A stretch of 64,000 nucleotides of DNA from JAKCDU01 sp035551615 (GTDB lineage Bacteria > Actinomycetota > Acidimicrobiia > Acidimicrobiales > Palsa-688): the NCBI GenBank assembly GCA_035551615.1, contig DASZNC010000032.1:7016-71015 (forward strand), written 5' to 3'. Shown in pieces: positions 9,646 to 18,582 of this stretch; the stretch's first letter is position 1, and each line of letters begins with the position of its first letter. Made by a program: the position numbers and the translations under genes. Below the pieces are notes generated by a model, which was not told the DNA's origin, ran no database searches, and saw only the letters and a program-made list of their open reading frames with translations.

Positions 9646-9897
9646 AGCGCCCGTAGGCCGGTCAGATGAGCATCCGTGGCCGGCGGGGCCGGGCGGCCGG
9701 CCGGGTCGGGGCCGCCCCTCGTGGGACCGGGGTCTGCGGCGGGTAGGGCGCCGGAGCCCCGGGCCCGCTCCTTTGATCTGTTGAAAGCCGCCAAACTTGT
9801 AGCAGAACGAGACCGCCCCTCATCTGCCTACATTTTTCGCGGTTTCCAACAGAATTCGAGCCTCGTGACCCGCCCCGCCGGCCACGCCGTCCCGGGG
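9646..9897. other. Intergenic region between convergent genes
   Basis: This 252-base gap separates the cyclase gene from the 3' end of hrpA. The left half is very GC-rich. The right part is AT-richer and holds the long imperfect hairpin listed separately. No convincing gene was found. Confidence 0.6.
9778..9852. repeat. 75-base imperfect palindrome (long hairpin)
   Basis: The outer arms (9778-9791 and 9839-9852) match at 12 of 14 positions. Inner arms 9798-9806 and 9823-9832 pair with one bulge. The terminal loop is about 16 bases. The two stems are nearly continuous. It could be a bidirectional terminator between the two converging genes, a structured RNA or a REP-like element; the sequence does not decide. 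Confidence 0.6.
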
Positions 9898-12800
9898 TCA
9901 GGCGCCGGCCGCGTCGAGGGCCCGTTGGATGCGGGCCTCGCTGATCGGCTCCGGCGTGCCCAGTTGCTGGGCCCAGAGGGAGACCCGGAGCTCCTCGATC
10001 ATCCAGCGGATCGGGGCCAGGTCGGCGAGGGGGCGGTCGCCGGCCCGGGTGGCCCGGTCCAGGGCTTCGTCGTAGCGGTGCCGGATCCGGTCGACGAGCG
10101 CCTGCCGTTCGGCGTCGCGGCGGGCGTCGGCCGGCAGACGCTCGACCCGCCGGCCGGCGGCATCGAGATACCGGAGCAGATCACGGAGTCGGGTCGTCCC
10201 GGCCTCGGACACGAAGCCGGGGTGGACCAGCCCGTCGATCTGGTGGCGGACGTCGTCCAGTGAGGCCCGGCCTCCCGGGAACCGGCGCTGGGTCCGGTCG
10301 GCGGCGCTCAGGACCAGGTCGGCTGCGGCCAGCACCCCGCCGGCGATGGTCGCCACCCGCGCCACCCGATCGGACAGGCCGGAGCCGGCCCGCTCGGCCA
10401 GCCGGGCGAATCCGGCCGCCGTGTACTGCGGGCCGCCCCCGGCGACCATGACCTGCTCGGTCACCGCCACGGCGCAGTCCTCGAGCAGGTCGCTGATGGT
10501 GAACCCGGTGCGGGCCAGGGCCAGCTTGGTCTCGTTGGTCAACCGCCGCTGCAGGTGGGCCTCGGGGAGCGGCTGGCTGATCCGTATCAGGCGGCGGGTG
10601 CCCTGCCACATGCTGTCGGCCTGCGCCGAGGGGCTGTCGCAGACCGTGACCCCGACGGTGCCCCCCTCGTCGACCAGCGCCGGGAAGCCGGTCAGGTCGC
10701 CCCGTTCGATCCGCCGGGGGAGGTCGCCGAAGTCCCACGCCCGGGCGCCCCGCCGGATCAACTCCGGTGCCGCCCGTTCCAGGGCCGCCTGGATCCGGGG
10801 TCGGAGGGAGTGGGCGAGAGCGGCCAGATCGTCGCTCGCCGCGACCACGTCGTCACCGGCGACCGCCTGGAAGTGCACGTTCAGGTACGGCGGCAGGGCA
10901 CCGCGGTCCCACATGGCCGGGGTGACCGGATGCCCGCTCATCTGGGCCAGCCGGCCGGCCACGACCGGGAGCAGGTCGCCGTCGGCGGGCGAGGTGGTGG
11001 CAACCACCTCACGGGCCACTTCGGCGGTCGGGCCGAGAGCGCGGCGCACCTCCTTGGGCACCGACCGGACCAGCGCCGCCACCAGTTCGGGCCGGATACC
11101 GGCGACATGCCAGTCGAAGCCCCGGGGCGACAACCGGTTCAGTACTCCGACCGGGACCAGCACCGTCACCCCGTCGTCCGCTGTCCCCGGCTCGAACCGG
11201 TACACCAGGCGCAGGCGGAGGTCGCCCTGTGCCCACAGATCGGGGAAGTCGGCCAGCGTCACCGGTCCGCCGCCCCGGTCGACCAGGACGTCGAAGGGCA
11301 CGGCCAGGCTCTCCGGGTCGGCCCGGCCGCGGGACTTCCACCAGCGCTGGAACCTGGTCCCCGAGGTGATGTCCTCCGGTAGCCGACGGTTGTAGAAGTC
11401 GGCGATGACGTCGTCACCGGCCAGCAGGTTGCGCCGGCGCACCCGCTCCTCCAGAGCCAGGACCGTCTGCTTGCGCTCCTCGGTCAGGGTGAGAGGTGGG
11501 ACCACCACCGGCCAGTCCCGTTCGACCAGGGCGTGGTCGATGAACCAGCGCCGGGCCTCGGCCGGGTCCATGCGGTGCAGTCCCACCGGTCGGGCGGCGA
11601 CCAGCGGCAGCCCGTAGAGCGTGACCCGCTCCTCGACCACGGCCTCGCCCCGGCCCGGCTCCCACCACGGTTCGGAGTGGGTCCGCTTGATCAGGTGGGC
11701 GCCCAGGCGCTCGGCCCAGGCCGGGTCGATGCGGGCCACCGTGCGGGCCCATGTCCGGTCGGTCTCGACCAGTTCGGCGGCCATGGCCCATGCCGGCGGC
11801 CTGCGGCTCAGAGACGACCGCCGTCCGATCGACCAGCGCAGGTTGCGGGCGCCCAGGTAGTCGTTGCGCACCCGGTCGCGCATGCCGAGATGTGACAGCA
11901 AACCTGACATCAAGGCCTGGTGGATCTGATCGGGACCGGCCGGGTCGCGGTTGGCGGTGACCCCCCGGCCCCGACCGACCTGGCGGATCTGACCGGCCAG
12001 GTCCTGCCATTCGCGGATGCGCAGGACGTGCAGGTACTCTCGGTGGCACCGTTTGCGGAACTGGTTGCCCGAGAGGGTCCGCTGCAGGTCGGCCAGGTAG
12101 TCCCACAGCGCCACATAGGAGAGGAAGTCCGAGTCAGGTACCTCGAAGCGGGCGTGCATCTCATCGGCTTCCTTGGCCCGTTCGGTCGGACGCTCCCTCG
12201 GGTCCTGGATGGACATGGCGGCGGCGATGATGATGACCTCGCGCAGACAGTCTCGGCGTTCCGCTTCGATGACCATGCGGCCGAGACGGGGGTCGATGGG
12301 TAGCTCGGCCAGTCGCCGGCCGATCCCGGTCAGCCGGGGTCCGTCCTCGGCGTCCTCGAAGGCGCCCACCTCCTCGAGCAGGGCCCGACCGTCGGCGATG
12401 CTGCGTCGATCCGGCGGGTCCAGGAACGGAAAGTCCTCGATGGGCCCGAGCCCGATGGCGGCCATCTGCAGGATGACCGAGGCCAGGTTGGTGCGCAGGA
12501 TCTCCGGGTCGGTGTACTCCGGCCGCCCTTCGAAGTCGTCCTGGCCGAAGAGCCGGATGCAGATACCCGGGCCGATGCGGCCACAGCGGCCGGCCCGCTG
12601 GTTGGCCGACGCCTGGGAGATCGACTCGATGGGCAGCCGCTGGACCTTGGTCCGGTGGTTGTACCTGGAAATCCGGGCCAGCCCGGTGTCCACCACGGAG
12701 CGGATGCCGGGAACGGTCAGCGACGTCTCGGCCACATTGGTCGCCAGAACGACCCGCCGGCCCTTGTGGGGGCGGAACACCCGGTGTTGTTCGGCCGCCG

Positions 12801-13695
12801 ACAGCCGGGCGTACAGGGGCAGGATGTCGAGACCCTCGGGACCGGATTCGCGCAGGGCGTCGGCCGCGTCACGGATGTCCCGCTCGCCGGGCAGGAAAAC
12901 GAGCACGTCGCCCGGCCCGTCGCGGACCAGTTCGGCCACGGCCGCGCCCACCGCCTGGTTGATATCGATGTCGTCGTCACCGGGCGCCGCCGTCGGGTCA
13001 TCGTCGGAGTCGTCCTCGGCGCCGAGCGGCCGGTAGCGGACCTCCACCGGGTAGGTGCGCCCCGACACCTCCACCACCGGAGCGCCGAAATGAGCGGCGA
13101 AGCGCTGGGTGTCGATGGTCGCCGAGGTGATGATCACCTTCAGGTCGGGGCGGCGGGGGAGGAGCTGGGTCAGGTAGCCCAGCAGGAAGTCGATGTTGAG
13201 GCTGCGCTCGTGGGCCTCGTCGACGATGATCGTGTCGTAGGCCCGCAGCAGGCGGTCCCGCCGGATCTCGGCGAGAAGGATGCCGTCGGTCATCACCTTC
13301 ACGAGTGTGTCCGGGCCCACCCGGTCGTCGAAGCGCACGGCGTAGCCCACCGACGTCCCCAGCTCGACATGCAGTTCTTCGGCGATCCGCTCGGCGACGG
13401 CACGGGCGGCGATCCGGCGGGGCTGGGTGTGGCCGATCAGCCCGGTGACCCCGCGGCCCAGGTCCAGGCAGATCTTGGGCAGCTGGGTGGTCTTGCCCGA
13501 ACCGGTCTCGCCGGCCACGACGACCACCTGGTGGGCGGCGACCGCAGCGGCGATGTCCTCACGGCGCTCGCTGACCGGCAGATCCGGTGGGTATGAGATG
13601 GTCGGTACCGACTCCCGGCGGCGGGCGATCTGTTCATCCGAAAGCGACCGCGGTCTGCCCCCGCGGTTGCCCCTGGGCGGGTCGCGTCGAGCCAC
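9898..13695 (-). CDS. hrpA: ATP-dependent RNA helicase HrpA (DEAH box)
   Basis: About 1265 residues, the normal size for HrpA. Motifs in order: Walker A GETGSGKTTQLPK, DEAHERS, SATIDTQRF, VVLATNVAETSLTVPGI and QRAGRCGR, followed by the helicase-associated region and the large C-terminal DUF3418 part. HrpA is a 3'-5' RNA helicase; in E. coli it resolves stalled ribosomes, a role to be assumed here only by homology. The GTG at 13695 is used. The open frame runs further upstream but overlaps the methyltransferase gene, which ends 14 bases away, so the two are probably co-transcribed. Confidence 0.92.
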   Translation of the reverse strand: MARRDPPRGNRGGRPRSLSDEQIARRRESVPTISYPPDLPVSERREDIAAAVAAHQVVVVAGETGSGKTTQLPKICLDLGRGVTGLIGHTQPRRIAARAVAERIAEELHVELGTSVGYAVRFDDRVGPDTLVKVMTDGILLAEIRRDRLLRAYDTIIVDEAHERSLNIDFLLGYLTQLLPRRPDLKVIITSATIDTQRFAAHFGAPVVEVSGRTYPVEVRYRPLGAEDDSDDDPTAAPGDDDIDINQAVGAAVAELVRDGPGDVLVFLPGERDIRDAADALRESGPEGLDILPLYARLSAAEQHRVFRPHKGRRVVLATNVAETSLTVPGIRSVVDTGLARISRYNHRTKVQRLPIESISQASANQRAGRCGRIGPGICIRLFGQDDFEGRPEYTDPEILRTNLASVILQMAAIGLGPIEDFPFLDPPDRRSIADGRALLEEVGAFEDAEDGPRLTGIGRRLAELPIDPRLGRMVIEAERRDCLREVIIIAAAMSIQDPRERPTERAKEADEMHARFEVPDSDFLSYVALWDYLADLQRTLSGNQFRKRCHREYLHVLRIREWQDLAGQIRQVGRGRGVTANRDPAGPDQIHQALMSGLLSHLGMRDRVRNDYLGARNLRWSIGRRSSLSRRPPAWAMAAELVETDRTWARTVARIDPAWAERLGAHLIKRTHSEPWWEPGRGEAVVEERVTLYGLPLVAARPVGLHRMDPAEARRWFIDHALVERDWPVVVPPLTLTEERKQTVLALEERVRRRNLLAGDDVIADFYNRRLPEDITSGTRFQRWWKSRGRADPESLAVPFDVLVDRGGGPVTLADFPDLWAQGDLRLRLVYRFEPGTADDGVTVLVPVGVLNRLSPRGFDWHVAGIRPELVAALVRSVPKEVRRALGPTAEVAREVVATTSPADGDLLPVVAGRLAQMSGHPVTPAMWDRGALPPYLNVHFQAVAGDDVVAASDDLAALAHSLRPRIQAALERAAPELIRRGARAWDFGDLPRRIERGDLTGFPALVDEGGTVGVTVCDSPSAQADSMWQGTRRLIRISQPLPEAHLQRRLTNETKLALARTGFTISDLLEDCAVAVTEQVMVAGGGPQYTAAGFARLAERAGSGLSDRVARVATIAGGVLAAADLVLSAADRTQRRFPGGRASLDDVRHQIDGLVHPGFVSEAGTTRLRDLLRYLDAAGRRVERLPADARRDAERQALVDRIRHRYDEALDRATRAGDRPLADLAPIRWMIEELRVSLWAQQLGTPEPISEARIQRALDAAGA

Positions 13696-13709
13696 TTTCT
13701 TCCCGGCGC

Positions 13710-14828
13710 TCAGCCAGGGACCCGCATGAGCAGGTAGGCGCGCCGGGACGGGTATTCGCCACCGTCTCCGCCCCGCCGGACCAGTTGCGCCAGCGGTTCG
13801 AATCCGGCGTCGGTCAGGGCCCCGGTCTCGAGCGCCGGGTCGAGGAACCGGAACGTCAGGTCGACGTCGGTGTCGAACCAGGATCTCCGGTGGATGGCGG
13901 CCCCTGCGGCGTGCTCGGCGTCTTCGATGTGAAACGCGATGAGGGCCAGACCGCCGGGCCGCAGCACCCGCTCGAACTGCCGGTAGGCGCCCACCCGACG
14001 CTCGCGATCGAGGTGGATGACCGCGTACAACGACACCACCCCGGCCAGCGAGCCGTCCCTGAAGGGCAGATCCACCATGTCGGCGGCGACCGTCGGGGGA
14101 CCGCCGACGGCCGCCCGCCGGCACATGCCGGGGGACAGATCGCTGGTGACCACCTGACGTCCCAGGTCCCGGATGAACCTTCCCGCCTGCCCCGGGCCGG
14201 CGCCGATGTCAGCGATCAACCCGTCGCCGGCCGACTCGGCGAAAGCGGTCAGCAGGGCTCGGTCGAGGGGTTTGTGGCCCAGTTCGTCGGCCAGCTCCGC
14301 GTGATAGTGATCGGCCACGCGGTCGTAGCTAGCGCGGGTCGACGAGGGGGGCGACCCGTCACCGTGGGCCCGGTCCCAGTAGCCGGACATCAACTGGTGG
14401 CTCCACACCGGCTGGCGGACCGGTCCCCGCGGCCCGAACTCGGCCATGTACGGCTTGATGTCGACGACCGGTGTCCCGTCCACTGCGTCCAGGTCGGCGA
14501 CTTCTACGGTGAGCCCGTCCACGCCGACGAGCCGGCAGACGGTGACCCCCAGCCGGTTGGGGCGCATCCGGGCCCGTTGGGCCAGGATGCCGACCGATGG
14601 CCAGTCGGGATTGCTGCGTGGGTGGCGGGCCCCTCGTTCGACGACGGCCGGGTCCACCTGGTCGAAGACGTAGACCACCTCGACATGCGAGAACTGATCC
14701 AGGCCGGTGACGGCGGTGGCGTCGACCTGGCCGGGATCGAGGGTGATACGGCTGGTGACCGAATCCCAGTCGTCGTCGATCATCTGCGACCGGGATGATT
14801 CGACCCGGCCTATCGGTGTCAGATCCAT
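13710..14828 (-). CDS. Fusion of TrmO/TsaA-like domain and class I methyltransferase
   Basis: 372 residues in two domains. Residues 1-155 resemble TsaA/TrmO, the SAM-dependent enzyme for N6-methylation of t6A37 in tRNA: IGRVESSR, LDQFSHVEVVYVF, RARMRPNRLGVTVCRL and VVDIKPYMAEF. Residues about 170-372 are a Rossmann methyltransferase with LIADIGAGPGQAGRF (SAM glycine loop), DMVDLPFRDGSLAGVVS and RVLRPGGLALIAF. Both parts are intact and in one frame. The gene lies 14 bases upstream of hrpA on the same strand, which fits an RNA-related role. The second domain's substrate is unknown. Confidence 0.8.
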   Translation of the reverse strand: MDLTPIGRVESSRSQMIDDDWDSVTSRITLDPGQVDATAVTGLDQFSHVEVVYVFDQVDPAVVERGARHPRSNPDWPSVGILAQRARMRPNRLGVTVCRLVGVDGLTVEVADLDAVDGTPVVDIKPYMAEFGPRGPVRQPVWSHQLMSGYWDRAHGDGSPPSSTRASYDRVADHYHAELADELGHKPLDRALLTAFAESAGDGLIADIGAGPGQAGRFIRDLGRQVVTSDLSPGMCRRAAVGGPPTVAADMVDLPFRDGSLAGVVSLYAVIHLDRERRVGAYRQFERVLRPGGLALIAFHIEDAEHAAGAAIHRRSWFDTDVDLTFRFLDPALETGALTDAGFEPLAQLVRRGGDGGEYPSRRAYLLMRVPG

Positions 14829-15016
14829 CGGGCCGCGGCGGGCGCCGGAGCCGGGCCGGAAGTGGGTACTACCGGCGGCACGAGCCGGTCGCCGGTCGCC
14901 ATTTTTCCGGCTGCCGCCGTCGGTTGGCCCGGCTCTGCCCGATTAGGCTGGCGTCCAGTCGTTCGACCCACGGAGGCCAAGACTACGGCGCGGGGGTTGC
15001 CTTGGGAGAACCGGTT
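14829..15016. other. Intergenic region between divergent genes
   Basis: This 188-base gap lies between the methyltransferase fusion and phoU. A weak TAGGCT hexamer (14944-14949) could serve phoU. A GGGAGAA ribosome site lies at 15004-15010. I see no PHO box here. Confidence 0.45.
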
Positions 15017-15709
15017 TTGGACAACGAACCCCTAGGGCCGGATTCCGGCCGAGAGCTCCGGCGCAGCTACCACGATCGCATCGCCGATCTGCGGGAGCAG
15101 GCCCGGCTGATTCTGCACCGTGCCGGCCTGGGCACCGAGCGGGCAACCGATGCCCTGCTCGGTGAGGATCCGGGGGCGGTCACGGAGTTGCGGGCCGATG
15201 CCGACGCCATGCAGGCGGTCGCCGGTGCCGTCGACGAAGCCGTGGTCAACCTGCTGGCCACCGAGGCGCCGGTGGCCCGCGACCTCCGGGTCATCCTGGC
15301 CGCCCGCGACGTGGCCCAACTGGGCCTGCTCTGCAGCGGGCTCACGGTGGCCCTGGCCGGGCGGGCCGGCGGGATCGCCGATCAGCTGAGCCCGACGCTG
15401 CCCGGCCTCATCCGCCACGTCGGTGCCGCCACCGCCGAGCTGCTGCGCCTGGCCGAGACCGCCTGGGTCGGCCTCGACCAGGAGACGGCCATCGAGGTCG
15501 AGGCCCGGGCCGCGCAGGTGAAGCATCTGCACACCGGGTTCATGGCCGCTCTCATCGGGCTGAACGGCGTGCCCATGGAGGCGGCCATGGACCTGGCCAT
15601 GGCGGCACGGGCCTACGAGCGGTTGGCCGACCACAGCGTGGAGACCGCCGAGCGGGTCTTGTTCGCAGTGGGGGCGGCCGGGTTGTCCGGCCGGCTCATC
15701 GGCGGCTGA
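15017..15709 (+). CDS. phoU: Phosphate transport system regulatory protein PhoU
   Basis: About 230 residues and entirely helical, with the two-repeat PhoU pattern: an N-terminal bundle ending in ...RDLRVILAARDVAQL and a second with ...AARAYERLADHSVETAERVLFAV, the conserved AxxYERIGDH-like signature. PhoU links Pst transport to the PhoR kinase and represses the regulon under phosphate excess. I chose the TTG at 15017 because GGGAGAA sits about six bases upstream; TTG at 15002 is an alternative. The gene converges on pstB and is not in its operon, unlike in many bacteria. Confidence 0.88.
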   Translation: MDNEPLGPDSGRELRRSYHDRIADLREQARLILHRAGLGTERATDALLGEDPGAVTELRADADAMQAVAGAVDEAVVNLLATEAPVARDLRVILAARDVAQLGLLCSGLTVALAGRAGGIADQLSPTLPGLIRHVGAATAELLRLAETAWVGLDQETAIEVEARAAQVKHLHTGFMAALIGLNGVPMEAAMDLAMAARAYERLADHSVETAERVLFAVGAAGLSGRLIGG

Positions 15710-15760
15710 TCCGGACCGGCTACCGGCCGCGCCGCCAGGCTGGGGTCAGCCGGAACGCGG

Positions 15761-16648
15761 TCAGCCGAAACGACCGGCGACGTAGTCGTCGGTCCGCTGG
15801 TCGGTCGGCGAGGTGAAGATGCGGTGGGTCGGCCCCGACTCGACCAGCACACCGGTGCGCATGCCGTCGGTCTCCTCGACGGTGAAGAAGGCGGTCCGGT
15901 CCGATACGCGGGCCGCCTGCTGCATGTTGTGGGTCACGACCACGATCGTGTAGTCCTGCTTGAGCTCCGTGATGAGTTCCTCTATACGGATGGTGGCCAA
16001 CGGATCGAGCGCCGAGCAGGGCTCGTCCATCAGGATCACCTCAGGCTTCACGGCGATGGTCCGGGCGATGCAGAGGCGTTGCTGCTGGCCGCCCGAGAGA
16101 CTGAAGGCGCTGGCCTTGAGCTTGTCCTTGACCTCGGGCCACAACGCCGCCCGGGTCAGGGACTCCTCGACCAGATCGTCCATGTTGACCTTCATCCCGT
16201 TGACCTTCGGGGCGATGGCGATGTTGTCGTAGATGGACTTCGGGAAGGGGTTCGGCTTCTGGAAGACCATGCCGATCTTCCGGCGCAGGGCGATGGCCGG
16301 CACGCCGGAGCTGTACAGCGGCTGCCCGGCGAAGTCGAGGCGACCCTCGACGCGGGTGCCACTGATCAGGTCGTTCATCCGGTTGAGACAGCGCAGGAAC
16401 GTGGTCTTGCCGCACCCGGAGGGCCCGATCAGGGCGGTGACCTCCTTGCGGCCGATGCGCAGATCGACGCCGCCCAGAGCCCGGTGGGACCCGTAGTAGA
16501 AGCTGAGACCTTCCACCTCGAACACGGCGTCGGTGACGTCGGCCGGCGTGTCGACCGCCGTCGGTGTCGGACGGGTCGTATGGTTGGCCGTGGTCATCTC
16601 GGTGGCGGTGGGATCGGTCATCGAAGCGGAACCTTTCGAGGGTGTCAC
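15761..16648 (-). CDS. pstB: Phosphate ABC transporter ATP-binding protein PstB
   Basis: 295 residues with complete ABC ATPase motifs: Walker A GPSGCGKTTF, signature SLSGGQQQRLCIA, Walker B EVILMDEPCSALDP and a VTHNMQQAARVSD switch region. It energises phosphate uptake by PstCA at the inner face of the membrane. The GTG at 16648 overlaps the pstA stop by four bases (GTGA). An ATG nine codons later has an AAAGG upstream and is also possible. It is the last gene of the pstSCAB operon. Confidence 0.95.
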   Translation of the reverse strand: MTPSKGSASMTDPTATEMTTANHTTRPTPTAVDTPADVTDAVFEVEGLSFYYGSHRALGGVDLRIGRKEVTALIGPSGCGKTTFLRCLNRMNDLISGTRVEGRLDFAGQPLYSSGVPAIALRRKIGMVFQKPNPFPKSIYDNIAIAPKVNGMKVNMDDLVEESLTRAALWPEVKDKLKASAFSLSGGQQQRLCIARTIAVKPEVILMDEPCSALDPLATIRIEELITELKQDYTIVVVTHNMQQAARVSDRTAFFTVEETDGMRTGVLVESGPTHRIFTSPTDQRTDDYVAGRFG

Positions 16649-17508
16649 AGCGCCATGCGGGCCGTCTGACGGCGGGCCCGTTGGGACACGATACGCCCCA
16701 GAACGATGAGGATGATGAGGATGACCAGCAGGACGAGTCCGGCGGCCGCGGCGATGTGCGGCGACTGGGCGGTCTCCCCCTGGGTCTGGTTGAAGAACAC
16801 GACGTCGGTCAGGTAGGGGAGGCCGATCCCGTGGTTGGTGTGGGTCAGGGCGAAACTGGCGCTGCCGTTGAGCGTGGGCCCGGCCGTGAAGAGCAGCGGG
16901 GCCAGTTCGCCGGTCGAGATGGCCAGGGCCACGATGATGCCGCTGCTGATGCCGGGCAGTGCCGTCGGTATCAGGATCCGGCGGAGCGTCTGCCAGCGGG
17001 GCATGCCCAGGCCGGAGGCCGCCTCCCGCAGCGCCGTCGGCACCTGCATCAGCGATACCTCGGTGGTCTTGACGATGTAGGGGAGGACGAGGACCGAGAG
17101 GGCGATGATGCCGGCGGCCAGGGAGAACTGCCAGTGCAGGCCGACGACCAGGGACACGTAGCCGATGTAGCCGATGACGATCGACGGCATACCGGCCAGG
17201 ATCTCGGAGAAGAACCGGAGCAGGCGGCGGGGCCGGCCGGTGGCGTATTCGGCCAGGTAGGTGCCGGCCGCCACCCCGATGATGCCGGCGACGATGAGCA
17301 CCCCCAGCAGGAGGATGAGCGAGCCCAGGATGGCATTGGCCAGGCCGTTGCCCTTGGACGAGGTGAGCAGTGACCAGCTCAGGACCGGGGCCGCCTGGCG
17401 GATGATCGATTCGATGATCGAGATCGAGGGGGCGGCGATGAACAGGAAGGCCAGGACGCAGAAGCCCCAGAAGGCGAAGCCGGTCATCCGACGGCGCATG
17501 GAGATCAT
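16645..17508 (-). CDS. pstA: Phosphate ABC transporter permease PstA
   Basis: 287 residues with about six membrane helices and the permease loop EAASGLGMPRWQTLRRILIPTALPGISSG, which couples to PstB. Its ATG overlaps the last base of the pstC stop (TGATG), and its own stop overlaps the pstB start, so translation is probably coupled along the operon. Confidence 0.95.
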   Translation of the reverse strand: MISMRRRMTGFAFWGFCVLAFLFIAAPSISIIESIIRQAAPVLSWSLLTSSKGNGLANAILGSLILLLGVLIVAGIIGVAAGTYLAEYATGRPRRLLRFFSEILAGMPSIVIGYIGYVSLVVGLHWQFSLAAGIIALSVLVLPYIVKTTEVSLMQVPTALREAASGLGMPRWQTLRRILIPTALPGISSGIIVALAISTGELAPLLFTAGPTLNGSASFALTHTNHGIGLPYLTDVVFFNQTQGETAQSPHIAAAAGLVLLVILIILIVLGRIVSQRARRQTARMAL

Positions 17509-18545
17509 CAGAGACCGGCTCCCACGGGCAGGTTCACGCCACCGAAGCGCTGCGTGATCAGGCGGCCGGCGAAGTTGGTGATCAGGGTGATGACCAACAG
17601 GACCAGGCCGATCTCGCCCAGCGTGTGCATCAGCGACGGATCAGTCAACGCCGCGTCCAGGTCGCCGGCGATCTCGGCCGCCATCGTGTAGAAGTTGCCG
17701 AAGATGCTGTGGGGCACGCCGGCGCCGTCTCCCGAGATGATGAGTACGGCGATCGTCTCACCGAGGGCCCGGGCCCACCCGAGCAGGGAGGCGGCGACCA
17801 CCCCGCTGCGGACGTAGGGGATGGTCACGAACCGCACCGACTCGGCCGAGGTCAGCCCGAGGGCCACCGCCCCCTCCTTGGACACCGTCGGCACCGACCG
17901 GATCAGCTCACGGGTGGTGGCGGCGATGATGGGCACGATCATCACGGCCAGCACGATCGAGGCGGTCAACAGGCCGGTCGCCTGCGGCCGGCCGTCCAAC
18001 CACGGGATGCCCACATCGGACAGCCACCGGTAGATGTTGTGTGAAAGGAAAGGGCCCAGTGTGAAGTAGCCCCATATCCCGTAGACGACGCTCGGGATGC
18101 CGGCCAGCAGTTCCAGGAACACGCCCAGCGGGTTCTGGAACCGGGCCGGCACCTTTTCCGCCAGTAGGAGGGCACCGGCGACCGAGACGGGTACGGCGAT
18201 CACGAGGGCGATGATCGAGCACATCAGCGTGCCGAAGAGCAGGGCCAGCACGCCGTAGCTAGCCGCCACGGTCGTCGTCCCGTAGCCACCGTTGCTGGCC
18301 CCCACCCCGATGTTGAACTTGGTCGAGGTGAAGAAGTGGGTTCCGTTGGCCGATATGGCGGGCAGGGCCTGGCGCAGCATGACGACGGCCAGGAAGACCA
18401 GGGCCGCCGTCGGGATGACCCCGGCGACGGCCAGGAAGGCCCGGATGACGCGGTCGGCGGAGGTGAGCTCCGACCGGCTCTTGGCCCGGGCCGACAGCGC
18501 CGGGGGCGCTGTCGGCTTCTGGGGCCGCTCGACGGTTGCCGTCAT
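17508..18545 (-). CDS. pstC: Phosphate ABC transporter permease PstC
   Basis: 345 residues. A cytoplasmic N-terminus of about 35 residues is followed by six predicted helices and the coupling loop GAVALGLTSAESVRFVTIP...SGVVAASLLGWARALGET. It pairs with PstA to form the channel. The ATG at 18545 has a GCAGGAT ribosome site close upstream. The open frame extends into the pstS-pstC gap but the extension lacks family similarity. Confidence 0.95.
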   Translation of the reverse strand: MTATVERPQKPTAPPALSARAKSRSELTSADRVIRAFLAVAGVIPTAALVFLAVVMLRQALPAISANGTHFFTSTKFNIGVGASNGGYGTTTVAASYGVLALLFGTLMCSIIALVIAVPVSVAGALLLAEKVPARFQNPLGVFLELLAGIPSVVYGIWGYFTLGPFLSHNIYRWLSDVGIPWLDGRPQATGLLTASIVLAVMIVPIIAATTRELIRSVPTVSKEGAVALGLTSAESVRFVTIPYVRSGVVAASLLGWARALGETIAVLIISGDGAGVPHSIFGNFYTMAAEIAGDLDAALTDPSLMHTLGEIGLVLLVITLITNFAGRLITQRFGGVNLPVGAGL

Positions 18546-18582
18546 GATCCTGCTTTCGTGCTGGCTGCGATGTGGTGCGGGG

